NCBI GenBank assembly: GCA_026390815.1
Contig: JAPLFH010000009.1
Span: forward strand, 95,808-159,807
Reading direction: 5' to 3'
Length of the DNA stretch: 64,000 nucleotides
Origin: Ignavibacteriales bacterium
GTDB taxonomy: Bacteria > Bacteroidota > Ignavibacteria > Ignavibacteriales > SURF-24
Part shown: positions 50,233-58,016 of the stretch, one piece after another
Layout of the letters: each line of letters starts with the position of its first letter
How positions within the stretch are numbered: the stretch's first letter is position 1
Program-made: the position numbers and the translations under genes
Notes under the pieces: generated by a model
Database searches by the model: none
The model's input: the letters and a program-made list of their open reading frames with translations, nothing else
Told to the model about the DNA's origin: nothing

Positions 50233-50847
50233 TCATGAACTGACACGTGTATTAAAATATTTATACGCTAACACGACGGACCAGAATGTGAGCCACCATT
50301 GAAGAATAAGTAAGAAAATGCCTCCACCCAAAATGACTCCAATGATCATTGCGGGTGTAATTTGGAGACCGAACATTCCTTGCAGATCGGAAGTTGTAGA
50401 GAAACTGACCAGAGCAATTGTGGCTGATGCAGCACAAATAAATGCGAGAACACTTGTAGTGAAAATAGCAGAATTTCGTGCGGCTTTTTTCATACGAATG
50501 GAATCAGCGCCTTTATAAATCAGCCATCCACCGATGAAAAAACCTGCTGGCAATGCAAGTGCAACATTGAAAACCGGAACCCCCATAAAGAATCCGAACA
50601 TTCCAAAAGAATAGAAAAGATAAATCATCATCCAAACAATCGGTTTCATCGAATAAGCAGTTTGAATCCACATTTTTAGAAAAAGAATATCGATAATTAC
50701 TCCAACAAAAGAACCAGCAAGAGCGAATAGAATTATCCTCGATTCAGGAACAAAGGGAATACTGATCCACCACCCCGCGAGAAAACAAATAATGATTGGT
50801 ACTGCACCCAATAAAAAACCAATTGTTAATATTTCAATCTTTCGCAT
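50233..50847 (-). CDS. Multi-TM hypothetical membrane protein (cassette gene)
   Basis: The 204-residue protein has about six TM helices ('ILTIGFLLGAVPIIICFLAGWWI', 'IILFALAGSFVGVIIDILFL', 'MMIYLFYSFGMFGFFMGVPVFNVALALPAGFFIGGWLI', 'SAIFTTSVLAFICAASATIALVSF', 'PAMIIGVILGGGIFLLILQWWLTFWSVVLAY') and no known motif. The block is bounded by GTTAGGCG (50205-50212) and CGCCTAAC (50891-50898), a perfect 8-bp complementary pair. Confidence 0.75.
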   Translation of the reverse strand: MRKIEILTIGFLLGAVPIIICFLAGWWISIPFVPESRIILFALAGSFVGVIIDILFLKMWIQTAYSMKPIVWMMIYLFYSFGMFGFFMGVPVFNVALALPAGFFIGGWLIYKGADSIRMKKAARNSAIFTTSVLAFICAASATIALVSFSTTSDLQGMFGLQITPAMIIGVILGGGIFLLILQWWLTFWSVVLAYKYFNTRVSS

Positions 50848-51189
50848 TCTATGTCTTATTCTAAAAAAATTAAATCCAATAATGTTGGAACGCCTAACAA
50901 CGTGCTATGTTAAAATATAACACTATCAAATAAAATATTTAAGGATCTTCGTTATATCTTACTTTTGAAAATTAAAATTATTTCAAAGTAAATGTCCTCA
51001 TACCCAAAAAATGAATCTCATATTCTCTAATAATCGGGTTATCTCATGGTAATTTATCCTTAAGCCCGTTTTTGTAGCAACGTCAAATTTTAATAAACGA
51101 TTGTCAAGCAAAAATATTTTTCTCTTTGACTTCCCCGTACTCTTGATTATTTCTATTTTTTAGATTGTTAAATGGCATACGCTGCATTT
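50848..51189. other. Non-coding stretch holding a short attC-like site
   Basis: About 340 bp without a credible gene. It includes site A4 and a segment 'AAATGGCATACGC' (about 51172-51184) resembling the AAATGCC..GCG block of other sites. Confidence 0.4.
50892..50957. repeat. Possible attC-like site A4
   Basis: GCCTAAC (50892-50898) is a perfect RYYYAAC box; GTTATAT (50951-50957) is a candidate partner. The segment between is AT-rich with no shared block, so the right end is a guess. Confidence 0.35.
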
Positions 51190-51432
51190 TTAATTTGTTC
51201 TTCTATTTAAGAGATAGGCTGCAATCGCTCCAGAAATTGTCATTGCAGTTACACTACAAGCATAATCAACAAATACAATTGTTTGTGAAAAAAAGTTGGA
51301 TGAAGCATATAATCCAAAGTTAACGGAACCCCAAAAGAGGATTGCTATTATAAATCCATACTTTAGACCAGAAGCAAAGGTTGTTGCACCAGACCATTTA
51401 ATTATTGTTGTTATTAAACCCGAAATAAGAAA
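51190..51432 (-). pseudogene. Truncated membrane protein fragment (C-terminal 80 codons)
   Basis: An open frame bounded by stop codons encodes two to three hydrophobic helices ('SGLKYGFIIAILFWGSVNFGLYASSNFFS', 'VDYACSVTAMTISGAIAAYLLNRRT') and ends with a natural-looking tail. No ATG/GTG/TTG start with a ribosome site is present, and site A5 begins 49 bp upstream of its 5' end, so the 5' half of the gene was lost, apparently at the cassette boundary. Confidence 0.45.
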
Positions 51433-51480
51433 TTATTTCTTCATATTAAGTTTCAAATATCTACAAAAATATTTTCAGCA

Positions 51481-51660
51481 TTATAACAACTTTATACCCA
51501 AACCCAACACAACAATGCCACTTTATTGATTAACTATTTATCTAAAACAATCATTCAATTACAATCTACACCGGACAACAAAACCGAAACGGTACTACAA
51601 AACTTTGAAACTTCTCAAATGCCAATATTAAAACGCTTTCGGTTTGATGCACTTGATAGA
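51481..51660. repeat. attC-like site A5
   Basis: Starts TTATAAC (51481-51487), contains CCCAACACAACAATGCCAC, GTACTACAAAAC and CAAATGCCAAT in the family order, and ends with a degraded TTGATAGA. About 180 bp. Confidence 0.6.
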
Positions 51661-51678
51661 AGCTGTTTGATCTTTAAT

Positions 51679-52341
51679 TTATTTTTCTTGAGTAGAACTT
51701 TCAATTCCAAACAAGTCATATGGTTTTTTACTAAAATTATCATTAAATAAAAATACTGCGACGAAAATGTATACAATGAATCCAAAAACAATAAGTATCT
51801 GAACCCTGGATGTTTTTTGAATATCTTGTTTTGATTTTACATCACAAACTTTACCAGGGCAGTGTTGAGCTTTTTCTTTATAAATAATCGAATAAAATTT
51901 ACAACCTAAACAAATTCCAAAAGCTGTTTCAAAAAATAAGAATATCAGACAAATTAGACAGCCTAGACCAGTTATTGGGCTGTATGCATTTACTACCACT
52001 AAATGAATGAATATTATGGATGCCAAAACTATACCTATTATCCAGGCGAATTTTTTTTGTTGAGCACCAACATATTCTGGAACTTGATTCCTAACAATCA
52101 ATCGCCCAATTATTAAGGAAGGAGAAAATTTTGGATTAATAAAAACACGTATTACAATATCTGTAAGGAATATCGTTATTGCATACTTTATCATTAAAAA
52201 ATCCCCTTTTAGAGCCGCTAACATTATTGAGGTAAACATAATTACAAATAATATTCCGGCTGCTGCTCTTATTTTCCGTTCATTTAAAACAGGTATGTTA
52301 TATCCTTCAACTTCTTCTCCAAATTTTATAATTTTATTCAT
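51679..52341 (-). CDS. DUF4395-type membrane protein (cassette gene)
   Basis: The 220-residue protein begins 'VEGYNIPVLNERKIRAAAGILF' and has four to five TM helices and two Cys-rich stretches ('GLGCLICLIFLFFETAFGICLGCKFY', 'CPGKVCD'), as in the DUF4395 family (Pfam-type name by pattern; function unknown, sometimes linked to thiol or sulfur metabolism). It lies between sites A5 and A6 in the array orientation. Start ATG with GGAA upstream. Confidence 0.75.
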   Translation of the reverse strand: MNKIIKFGEEVEGYNIPVLNERKIRAAAGILFVIMFTSIMLAALKGDFLMIKYAITIFLTDIVIRVFINPKFSPSLIIGRLIVRNQVPEYVGAQQKKFAWIIGIVLASIIFIHLVVVNAYSPITGLGCLICLIFLFFETAFGICLGCKFYSIIYKEKAQHCPGKVCDVKSKQDIQKTSRVQILIVFGFIVYIFVAVFLFNDNFSKKPYDLFGIESSTQEK

Positions 52342-52424
52342 TCTACATTCCTTTTTTTTCTTATGTATGACGAATAGATATATGATTTAGTTACATTAAA
52401 GTGTTAAACTTTTTTAGTAGCATA

Positions 52425-52615
52425 AAACATAGTGCCGGTAAGCGGCACCCCAGAACAAGGATGCCGGATAACTGCAACTACTTTTTATTTATAAAAATGG
52501 TTTCTTAGAACTAACTACCTTAAAGAGCATCTTAACTTTGCAAACAACATTATATAATTGCACAAATGCCACACTGGAAAAAAGCTGTCCGTGTTGAGCG
52601 AGCGGCTTGTTAAAA
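52425..52615. repeat. attC-like site A6
   Basis: Left part GTGCCGGTAAGCGGCACC..CCCAGAACAAGGATGCC, middle TAGAACTAACTACC, right end AAATGCCACAC .. GCGGCTTGTTAAAA. The right GTTAAAACA pairs with TGTTCTAAC of site A7 (one mismatch), i.e. the two ends of the ICMT-like cassette match. The left box has drifted. Confidence 0.7.
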
Positions 52616-52619
52616 CACA

Positions 52620-53237
52620 TTATGGTATGTGCATATTACTTTTTTTTGTAAATGGGATTAACATCGGCACTTCTTTTTGATACTTCAGATAAGCATCACC
52701 AAATTCTAAAACTAATTTATTCTCCTCAAGCAAGGTGCCAATGATGACATAGATTGTTAATATAGCGTTCACTATTATATCAATCTTTTTAAAGGTTTGA
52801 CTCCATAAATAAATTATAAGACATAAATACATTGGATGTCTTATCACACCTAAAAGTCCATTCTTTTTTATTTCCTCAGAAGGATTTGCTTTTTTTAATT
52901 TTCCAATATTTAGTATTTGACGGATTCCGAAAAACGAAAGAGAATCATAGTTGAAGAAAAATGCCCAAAAGAATATTAGTAATGAACCATACATCAATAT
53001 ATACCGTATTATTGACCAAGGGGAGCTGTATGATATTATAATTTCATTATCATACTTTGAAGTATAATTGATTAGTAAAACAAGCAAGACTAAAGAAATC
53101 AACACATAAAAAAGTCTGTAAAAAGCATAAAAGTTCTTTAATAAGCGAGTAATAATATTTGTAAACTTTATGCTAATTAAAAAGCTATGCAGAGCGCAGT
53201 ATCCAATCCACATTAAAGAGAGAATTAAATATTTCAT
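52620..53237 (-). CDS. ICMT/NnrU-like membrane methyltransferase (cassette gene)
   Basis: The 205-residue protein has six hydrophobic helices and the C-terminal signature 'GVIRHPMYLCLIIYLWSQ' plus 'GTLLEENKLVLEFGDAYLKYQKEVPMLIP', shared by isoprenylcysteine carboxyl methyltransferase (PEMT), NnrU and MddA-type methanethiol S-methyltransferases. It most probably transfers a methyl group from SAM at the membrane; the acceptor is unknown. ATG at 53237 has GAGG 6 bp upstream. It sits between sites A6 and A7 as a single-gene cassette. Confidence 0.8.
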   Translation of the reverse strand: MKYLILSLMWIGYCALHSFLISIKFTNIITRLLKNFYAFYRLFYVLISLVLLVLLINYTSKYDNEIIISYSSPWSIIRYILMYGSLLIFFWAFFFNYDSLSFFGIRQILNIGKLKKANPSEEIKKNGLLGVIRHPMYLCLIIYLWSQTFKKIDIIVNAILTIYVIIGTLLEENKLVLEFGDAYLKYQKEVPMLIPFTKKSNMHIP

Positions 53238-53274
53238 CACTTGCCTCAATCTTTTATAGTATTATTTTCTTGTG

Positions 53275-53461
53275 TTCTAACGGCGTAGTTACTAAACCGC
53301 TACCCAGAACAGGAAACTTGTTTAGCACACAAATGCCGATAATGTTAAATTAATTTTTTAATAAACAATTTTGAACAAGACTGCCAAAACGGAGCAACTA
53401 CCTTTAAAATTGCACAATAGCCGAGTGCGAAAACGCAGTTAGCTTGCACCGCTTATTAGAC
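53275..53461. repeat. attC-like site A7
   Basis: Starts TTCTAAC (53275-53281), then GGCGTAGTTACTAAACCGCTACCCAGAACAGG, GGAGCAACTACC in the middle, and ends CTTGCACCGCTTATTAGAC. The end pairs only in part with the following block's end at 54301, which differs by transitions. Confidence 0.65.
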
Positions 53462-53536
53462 ACGCCCTTTATATTACTTTTTTTACTTTTATTTTTTTTG
53501 TTAATAAACTCTGAAATTTTTCTACGGCGCGAAAAT

Positions 53537-54118
53537 TCATAAACTTCCGGTTGTGATTGCACCTGCATGCTCGTAATTCACAACAATGACGCCATTCGAT
53601 GTTACTTTGTTTTCCGTTACCTTGAACGCTGCTGGGATCGTGCCATCGGCAAACAACCGTTTTCCAACACCCAACGTTATTGGATATATCATCAGCCAGA
53701 ACGCATCTACCAAATCATGCTTGATAAGCGTCTGAATGAGATTACCACTTCCCCAAACGTGCAAATCCGGTCCTTGCTGTTGCTTGATTTCGGCGACTTT
53801 TTCTGCAATATCTCCGTTTAAAAACACGGACGGCTGCCATTCGCTAAACGTCATGGTATTCGATGCGACGTACTTGGTCGCCGTGTTAACGCCCAACCAG
53901 GCGTCCGCATGTTGAGGCCAGAACGGTGTCCAAATTTCAAAGGTTTTACGCCCTAACAATAGGTCGAACGGCATGTTCATCTGCCTTCTCAGGACCGTTC
54001 CAAGAATCGCGTCGGAATATGGTGCTATCCACCCACCATACGCGAAGCCTCCGCTGGTATCTTCGTCTGGCCCGCCTGGGGCTTGTATGACACCATCAAG
54101 GGAAATATGTTCAAGCAC
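53537..54118 (-). CDS. RibD C-terminal-like (DHFR-fold) reductase (cassette gene)
   Basis: The 193-residue protein has the RibD-C/DHFR-like signature '[29 protein letters not shown]', '[10 protein letters not shown]' and '[41 protein letters not shown]'. It would reduce a pteridine or similar substrate with NADPH; many single-domain members are of unknown substrate. The given start is GTG at 54118, but family members start with M-(R)KVIV, which here reads ATT-AGA-AAA-GTT-ATT-GTG; ATT at 54131-54133 with GGAG 9 bp upstream may be the real start. Base composition is noticeably richer in GC than the rest of the array, suggesting separate origin. Confidence 0.8.
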   Translation of the reverse strand: MLEHISLDGVIQAPGGPDEDTSGGFAYGGWIAPYSDAILGTVLRRQMNMPFDLLLGRKTFEIWTPFWPQHADAWLGVNTATKYVASNTMTFSEWQPSVFLNGDIAEKVAEIKQQQGPDLHVWGSGNLIQTLIKHDLVDAFWLMIYPITLGVGKRLFADGTIPAAFKVTENKVTSNGVIVVNYEHAGAITTGSL

Positions 54119-54303
54119 AATAACTTTTCTAATGACTGAGTTCTCCTCAAATATATATTTTTATTCAATCTTTAAATATAAATTTATAGTTGCATAATAA
54201 AATGTACAAGGTGTAAGTACGACAAAATTAATCGCTAATTACGACAACATAGAATTTTCGTTTTATAAGTAATTCATTAATTGTATATTGGAAATAACTA
54301 AGT

Positions 54304-54468
54304 GCCTGACGGCGTTGGAACTAAACCGCTGCCGCACGGATTACGCTACCAATGTTACATTTTATTGTTTATGTTATTTAGTTACTTCCTACTTTCAAAA
54401 AAAACTACCAAGCTAAACTGCAAATGTTACGACCGGCTACAGCAATCGGTTTTGAATGCTGGTTAGCC
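54304..54468. repeat. attC-like site A8
   Basis: Starts GCCTGAC (54304-54310) and ends GTTAGCC (54462-54468). Inside are GGCGTTGGAACTAAACCGCTGCCGC and AAAAACTACCAAGC. GTTAGCCC (54462-54469) pairs perfectly with GGGCTAAC of site A9, the two ends of the methyltransferase cassette. The methyltransferase stop codon lies within the right box. Confidence 0.75.
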
Positions 54469-55107
54469 CAAATGTTGAGCAGTGAGTACAAGATAATTAC
54501 CTCGCTTGTCAGAACCTGATTTAAGCAATCCCGGTTTAAATCCTTGTGCTATGAGAGCAACCTTTAGTTCATCAGTTGAATAAGGTATAAATCCGCATTT
54601 ATCTAATCCTGCTCCACTTACGTCTTTACCTGCTGTGTATCCAATTACCAACTCGCCACCAGACTTAATAACTCGAAACAACTCCGCAAAACATCTATCA
54701 AGATCGGACCAGAAGTAAATAGTATTCACAGTGCAAGCTTTATTAAAATTTGCATCAGGAAATGGTAATGACTCAACGGTTCCTTGCTTAATCTCTAGAC
54801 GACCAGTCTTGATCAAATCTCGAAATCGTTCTCTGCTATTTGTTACCATCTCTTCAGAGAGTTCAAGACCAGCAACAAATCCATCCGACGCCTTCTGAAC
54901 TATTTTCTCAAGCAAAGCTCCACCACCAAATCCTATCTCAAGTACACGATCTGTTCGCTGAACGGTCATTTGGTTAAGCACCATTGTATTATGAGAAGAT
55001 GTTGTGCGATTTAGAAGACGTCCCATTACATATTTCCCAAGGAAACCTGAAGGATGAGCCAATTGCTTCGATAAAAATTGTTTGGCTAAGAATTGAGGTA
55101 ACTTCAT
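54463..55107 (-). CDS. SAM-dependent methyltransferase, class I (cassette gene)
   Basis: The 214-residue protein has the class I methyltransferase motifs: motif I 'VLEIGFGGGALLEKIV', acidic loop 'GLELSEEMV', 'VESLPFPDANFNKACTVNTIYFWSD' (motif II) and 'GGELVIGYT'. It resembles small-molecule or lipid/quinone methyltransferases (UbiE/arsenite-MT-like). The acceptor is unknown. Its TAA stop lies inside the RYYYAAC-type box of site A8, as is often seen for integron cassette genes. GGAGC lies 6 bp upstream of the ATG. Confidence 0.88.
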   Translation of the reverse strand: MKLPQFLAKQFLSKQLAHPSGFLGKYVMGRLLNRTTSSHNTMVLNQMTVQRTDRVLEIGFGGGALLEKIVQKASDGFVAGLELSEEMVTNSRERFRDLIKTGRLEIKQGTVESLPFPDANFNKACTVNTIYFWSDLDRCFAELFRVIKSGGELVIGYTAGKDVSGAGLDKCGFIPYSTDELKVALIAQGFKPGLLKSGSDKRGNYLVLTAQHLG

Positions 55108-55125
55108 TACAAGCTCCTTCGTACG

Positions 55126-55313
55126 GGCTAACGATTTTGCAACTAAACCGCTGTACCGAACAACAATGCAGGTTGATTTAGTTAATAAAAAAAACTCTTT
55201 ATAGGCTTATTGAACAGAACTACAAAAACAAGAACCTAAAATGAAAAAGCTATAACCGGAAATCTGAGAAAACCCGAACCGTATAAGCAGTCAATTTGAA
55301 ACGCTGGTTATTT
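55126..55313. repeat. attC-like site A9
   Basis: Starts GGCTAAC (55126-55132), then TTTTGCAACTAAACCGCTGTACCGAACAAC, AACAGAACTACAAAAAC in the middle, and ends AAACGCTGGTTATTT (55307-55313). The end GTTATTTGGCAA pairs with TTGCCATATAAC of site A10 with one mismatch. Confidence 0.75.
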
Positions 55314-55325
55314 GGCAAATATAAA

Positions 55326-55652
55326 TTAACCTCTTATTAATCTTTCTTGTAATAATTTTTGAATATCTCTTCGACCATCCAAAATACAATATATAAACAC
55401 TTCTTCTTTTACTATTTGATAAATGATTCTGTAAGGTTTGTAATAGACTTCTAAAAAGTTTTCTAATTCCAATAATCTTAACTCTGGGGGAACATGACCT
55501 CTCTTTGGAATTTCTTGAAGAGCCAAACATTTTTGATATAGTTTATCAAATAATCTTTCTGCATTTTCTTCAGAATCATTTAAATAAACATATTTATAGA
55601 TTTCAAACAAGTCGTTCTCACCATCGGAAACAAAATTAACTTTGAATTTCAT
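55326..55652 (-). CDS. RelE/ParE-family toxin
   Basis: The 108-residue protein (from ATG 55652) has the ParE/RelE layout: 'SDGENDLFEIYKYVYLNDSEENAERLFDKLYQKCLALQEIPKRGHVPPELRLL', 'YKPYRIIYQIVKEEVFIYCILDGRRDIQKLLQERLI'. It would cleave mRNA or poison gyrase; the two subfamilies cannot be separated here. The longer frame upstream (55709) overlaps the antitoxin further, so 55652 is the likelier start. It overlaps the upstream antitoxin by 17 bp. Confidence 0.85.
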   Translation of the reverse strand: MKFKVNFVSDGENDLFEIYKYVYLNDSEENAERLFDKLYQKCLALQEIPKRGHVPPELRLLELENFLEVYYKPYRIIYQIVKEEVFIYCILDGRRDIQKLLQERLIRG

Positions 55653-55938
55653 TTCTACTTCTCTTAAACTCATTAATTTTTTTTCTGACATCTTTGAAAG
55701 TTTTATCAAGAGGTTTGTAATTTCTTTGTTTCAGATTCTTTCCGCTCAAAGCCAATATTTTCAAAAGAGCCAGTGCTTCTTGAGTTTGCTCAAATATTTT
55801 TACATCTTGAATTATAACCTTGGCTTCACCATTATGAGTAATCACCATAGTTCTTTGATTTTCAGCAATATCACGAATTACTTCAGATGCGTGAGTTTTC
55901 AAATAGCTGATTGATTTTATTGATTCACTAAACTTCAT
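55636..55938 (-). CDS. Phd/YefM-type antitoxin
   Basis: The 100-residue protein contains 'ISYLKTHASEVIRDIAENQRTMVITHNGEAKVIIQDVKIFEQTQEALALLKIL', the Phd/YefM antitoxin fold (N-terminal DNA-binding half plus toxin-binding tail). It represses its own operon in this family. Antitoxin precedes toxin and overlaps it by 17 bp, the usual order for YefM-YoeB/ParE modules. Cassette between sites A9 and A10. Confidence 0.87.
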   Translation of the reverse strand: MKFSESIKSISYLKTHASEVIRDIAENQRTMVITHNGEAKVIIQDVKIFEQTQEALALLKILALSGKNLKQRNYKPLDKTFKDVRKKINEFKRSRNEIQS

Positions 55939-56019
55939 TTTCTATCTCAGTTTGTTTGACTAAAATATAGTCTTTATTTAAGTCTACTTCAATAGATAAT
56001 ATCTGATAAATTTATTGCC

Positions 56020-56209
56020 ATATAACGACTTTGCAACTAAAGCGCCGCCCCCAAACAGGCATACCGCTTAAAAAGCAACTGCTAATAATTATTAAATATT
56101 TTATTAAACAGAACTACTTTACACAAGCAACATTATACATAAGAGCAAGCCAATAATTACATAAATGCCAAAAGCGAATACGGCGCCCGCCTTGATTGGC
56201 TGGTTATAT
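56020..56209. repeat. attC-like site A10 (well preserved)
   Basis: Starts ATATAAC (56020-56026) and ends GTTATAT (56203-56209); the flanks extend the match to GCCATATAAC / GTTATATGGC, a perfect 10-bp inverted repeat across 196 bp. Interior blocks: GACTTTGCAACTAAAGCGCC, AAACAGAACTAC, AAATGCCAAAAGCG, CCTTGATTGGCTGG. About 190 bp. Confidence 0.8.
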
Positions 56210-56266
56210 GGCTTTTACTATTTTAATTTCGTATCTAAACTTTTAAGAAACTCTTCCGCTGTCAAA

Positions 56267-56437
56267 TTATACTTTTGTCTTTACCTTTTTTAATAATTTC
56301 CTTTGTTGTTCGCGTAATTCTCGTGTCTGAACTCTCCAATATTCTAATTCTTCCTCTCTTGATAATTTTGATAATTTTTTCTGAATTATTCTGGCTGCTC
56401 TATGTTTCATATCTACACAATCGAATTTTTTATTCAT
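56267..56437 (-). CDS. Small helical partner of the PIN toxin (putative antitoxin)
   Basis: A 56-residue basic, helical protein ('MNKKFDCVDMKHRAARIIQKK', then 'LSREEELEYWRVQTRELREQQRK'). Short proteins with 'KFDCVxMKxxxx...EEELEYW' are encoded beside PIN-domain toxins in other genomes as far as I recall, so it is likely the antitoxin, here downstream of the toxin. Its ATG (56437) overlaps the PIN stop (56430) by 8 bp. Confidence 0.6.
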   Translation of the reverse strand: MNKKFDCVDMKHRAARIIQKKLSKLSREEELEYWRVQTRELREQQRKLLKKVKTKV

Positions 56438-56888
56438 AACTAATCACCTCCAATGGAGAATATATTGATATTTGTTGATAACCTTCTGATATATTTATTG
56501 CATTGTATAAAGCTATTTTTTCAAAATGAACTATATGCTTGAAATTCCAACTCACTATTATTGAGCATCCAGATATTGTTGCCAATGCTACGTGGAGTGC
56601 ATCATTTGAATATTTTTTTGAAATAATCTTAGCATTCAAATAGGCATCTCTTAGTTTTAATGCTTCATCCGAAATATCCATTATTTTTGTCCGTGGGAGA
56701 TTTTCAGCATAAAAATCTTGCACTTGTTGGGGAGCCAAAGATATTTCATTTCTGACTATCGGGAAATGAATATTTCAAAAAGATTTAATTTAACTTGCTC
56801 AAAGAAGATTGAACTTGCCTTTTTAAATTCATCGTCAAAGACACCACCAAACACCGAAGTATCTACATAAACTCTAATTTTCTTCATA
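56430..56888 (-). pseudogene. PIN-domain toxin broken by a frameshift
   Basis: The N-terminal half starts at ATG 56888 ('MKKIRVYVDTSVFGGVFDDEF', PIN Asp) and stops at TAG near 56768 after 'LFEIFIS'. The C-terminal half continues in another frame ('IVRNEISLAPQQVQDFY...DALHVALATISGCSIIVSWNFKHIV') to 56430. Joining the two frames gives a normal VapC-like PIN of about 150 residues; a single-base deletion near 56763 explains the break. A slippery site in phase is not present, so programmed frameshifting is unlikely. The cassette also lost half of its downstream site (A11), which fits decay. Confidence 0.8.
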
Positions 56889-56939
56889 ATGATTTATCCT
56901 TATTTACAACTTTAAATTAAGCAAAAGACAATACAATTA

Positions 56940-56990
56940 CAGTAACTGCCAAAAGTATAACGGCGTTGCACCTTGATTGGCTGGTTATAA
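56940..56990. repeat. Half attC-like site A11
   Basis: Only the right part is present: CTGCCAAAAGTATAACGGCG .. CACCTTGATTGGCTGGTTATAA. The left 140 bp found in other sites are missing. Right end GTTATAAGTGT (56984-56994) pairs perfectly with ACACTTATAAC at the start of A12. Confidence 0.7.
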
Positions 56991-57011
56991 GTGTGGAATT
57001 AAGAAAGGATT

Positions 57012-57302
57012 TTACGTAATAGAAATATTTAATCTTTTCCTAAGACCAAGTTCTATTATCCTATAAAAAGTTGAAATCTGTATATCGCTTTTACCAGCTT
57101 CTATTCTTGAAATATAACTTTTCTTAGTCCCAGTTTTTTCTGCAAGCTGCTCTTGTGTCAACTTTGCCTTCGTTCTTTCTTTTCTGAGCATTTCACCTAA
57201 ACGGAATGATATTGAATCAGCTTCGAATTTATCTCGCCGTTCACTTCCTTTTTTACCGTATTGTTTATCTAAATGCTCTTCGTATGTAGTTATCTTTTTC
57301 AT
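57012..57302 (-). CDS. XRE/HTH antitoxin of the RelE-type pair
   Basis: The 96-residue protein has a HTH_XRE domain at the C-terminal half ('LGEMLRKERTKAKLTQEQLAEKTGTKKSYISRIEAGKSDIQISTFYRIIELGLRKRLNI'). Such proteins are antitoxins of HigBA-like modules and bind their promoter. The toxin gene is upstream and overlaps by 4 bp (57299-57302), so toxin comes first as in HigBA. Cassette between sites A11 and A12. Confidence 0.85.
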   Translation of the reverse strand: MKKITTYEEHLDKQYGKKGSERRDKFEADSISFRLGEMLRKERTKAKLTQEQLAEKTGTKKSYISRIEAGKSDIQISTFYRIIELGLRKRLNISIT

Positions 57303-57649
57303 TTTCTGTTCCTTTCAGCCTTTTCTAAGAAATATTCTTCTTTCAATTTTATTCCTAATTCTAATTCATTCTTCGGTGTTTTGTTTGTCTTCTTAATAAA
57401 ACCATTTATTAGAATTATCAAATTACCTTCATCAAAAAACCCGAAAATTCTAATATTATTCTTGTGTATTAAAACTCTTACTTCATATAAACCATCAGTT
57501 CCTTCCAAATACTTTAGAAATTTGATAGGAACTCTCTCGACGTTTCTAATTAGATCAAGAACAAAGTCAATCTTTTCTTTTGTTTTTAGCTCTTGCTTAG
57601 AATAGAAGTCTAAAAAGTAATCACCGAAGAATAATATTTTTCTTTTCAC
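57299..57649 (-). CDS. Gp49-like/HigB-type toxin (DUF891 type)
   Basis: The 116-residue protein ('FGDYFLDFYSKQELKTKEKIDFVLDLIRNVERVPIKFLKYLEGTDGLYEVRVLIHKNNIRIFGFFDEGNLIILINGFIKKTNKTPKNELE') matches the phage Gp49-like, DUF891 branch of the RelE/HigB mRNA-cleaving toxins. It starts with GTG at 57649 and overlaps the antitoxin by 4 bp. The block ends (GTTATAAGTGT / ACACTTATAAC, 11 bp) are perfectly complementary. Confidence 0.85.
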   Translation of the reverse strand: MKRKILFFGDYFLDFYSKQELKTKEKIDFVLDLIRNVERVPIKFLKYLEGTDGLYEVRVLIHKNNIRIFGFFDEGNLIILINGFIKKTNKTPKNELELGIKLKEEYFLEKAERNRK

Positions 57650-57707
57650 ACCGTAAGATAACTAATTAGTGAACTACTTCAAATGCAATTTTTCCAAAGA
57701 ACAACAC

Positions 57708-57892
57708 TTATAACGATGTTGCCGATAAGCGGCGTCCCAGAACAGGAACGCCGCACAAAAACAACTGCCAATAATTTAAAAACATTTTTTTAACAGAACT
57801 ACTTTACAAGTCACGCTACACGGAAGAACAAATACAATAATTACTAAAATGCCGGAAGCGAAAACGGCGTCTGCTTGATTGGCTGGTTGAAC
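57708..57892. repeat. attC-like site A12, followed by the integrase-transposase unit
   Basis: Starts TTATAAC (57708-57714), then GATGTTGCCGATAAGCGGCG, CCCAGAACAGGAACGCCGC, AACAGAACTACTTTACAAG, AAATGCCGGAAGCG and CTTGATTGGCTGG. The right box reads GTTGAAC instead of the expected GTTATA, and GAAC is where the integrase-transposase unit begins. Confidence 0.75.
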
Positions 57893-58016
57893 TAAGCCGC
57901 AAAGCGGCAGCGCGTAAGACCTGCATAATCATTTGCAAATTACAATTTAATTTATCAATTCGATATATCTCAATCAACATATTTTAACATTTAGCAACTA
58001 TTAACGGAGGTATATC

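Noticed and set aside
51296..51529. Plus-strand ORF across the truncated membrane gene and site A5
   Set aside because: It reads through a repeat site and its composition is not protein-like; the minus-strand hydrophobic fragment is more credible.
56755..56775. Programmed -1 frameshift in the PIN gene
   Set aside because: The TTTCCCG stretch is not in the X XXY YYZ phase of the upper frame, and no downstream stimulatory hairpin is evident.
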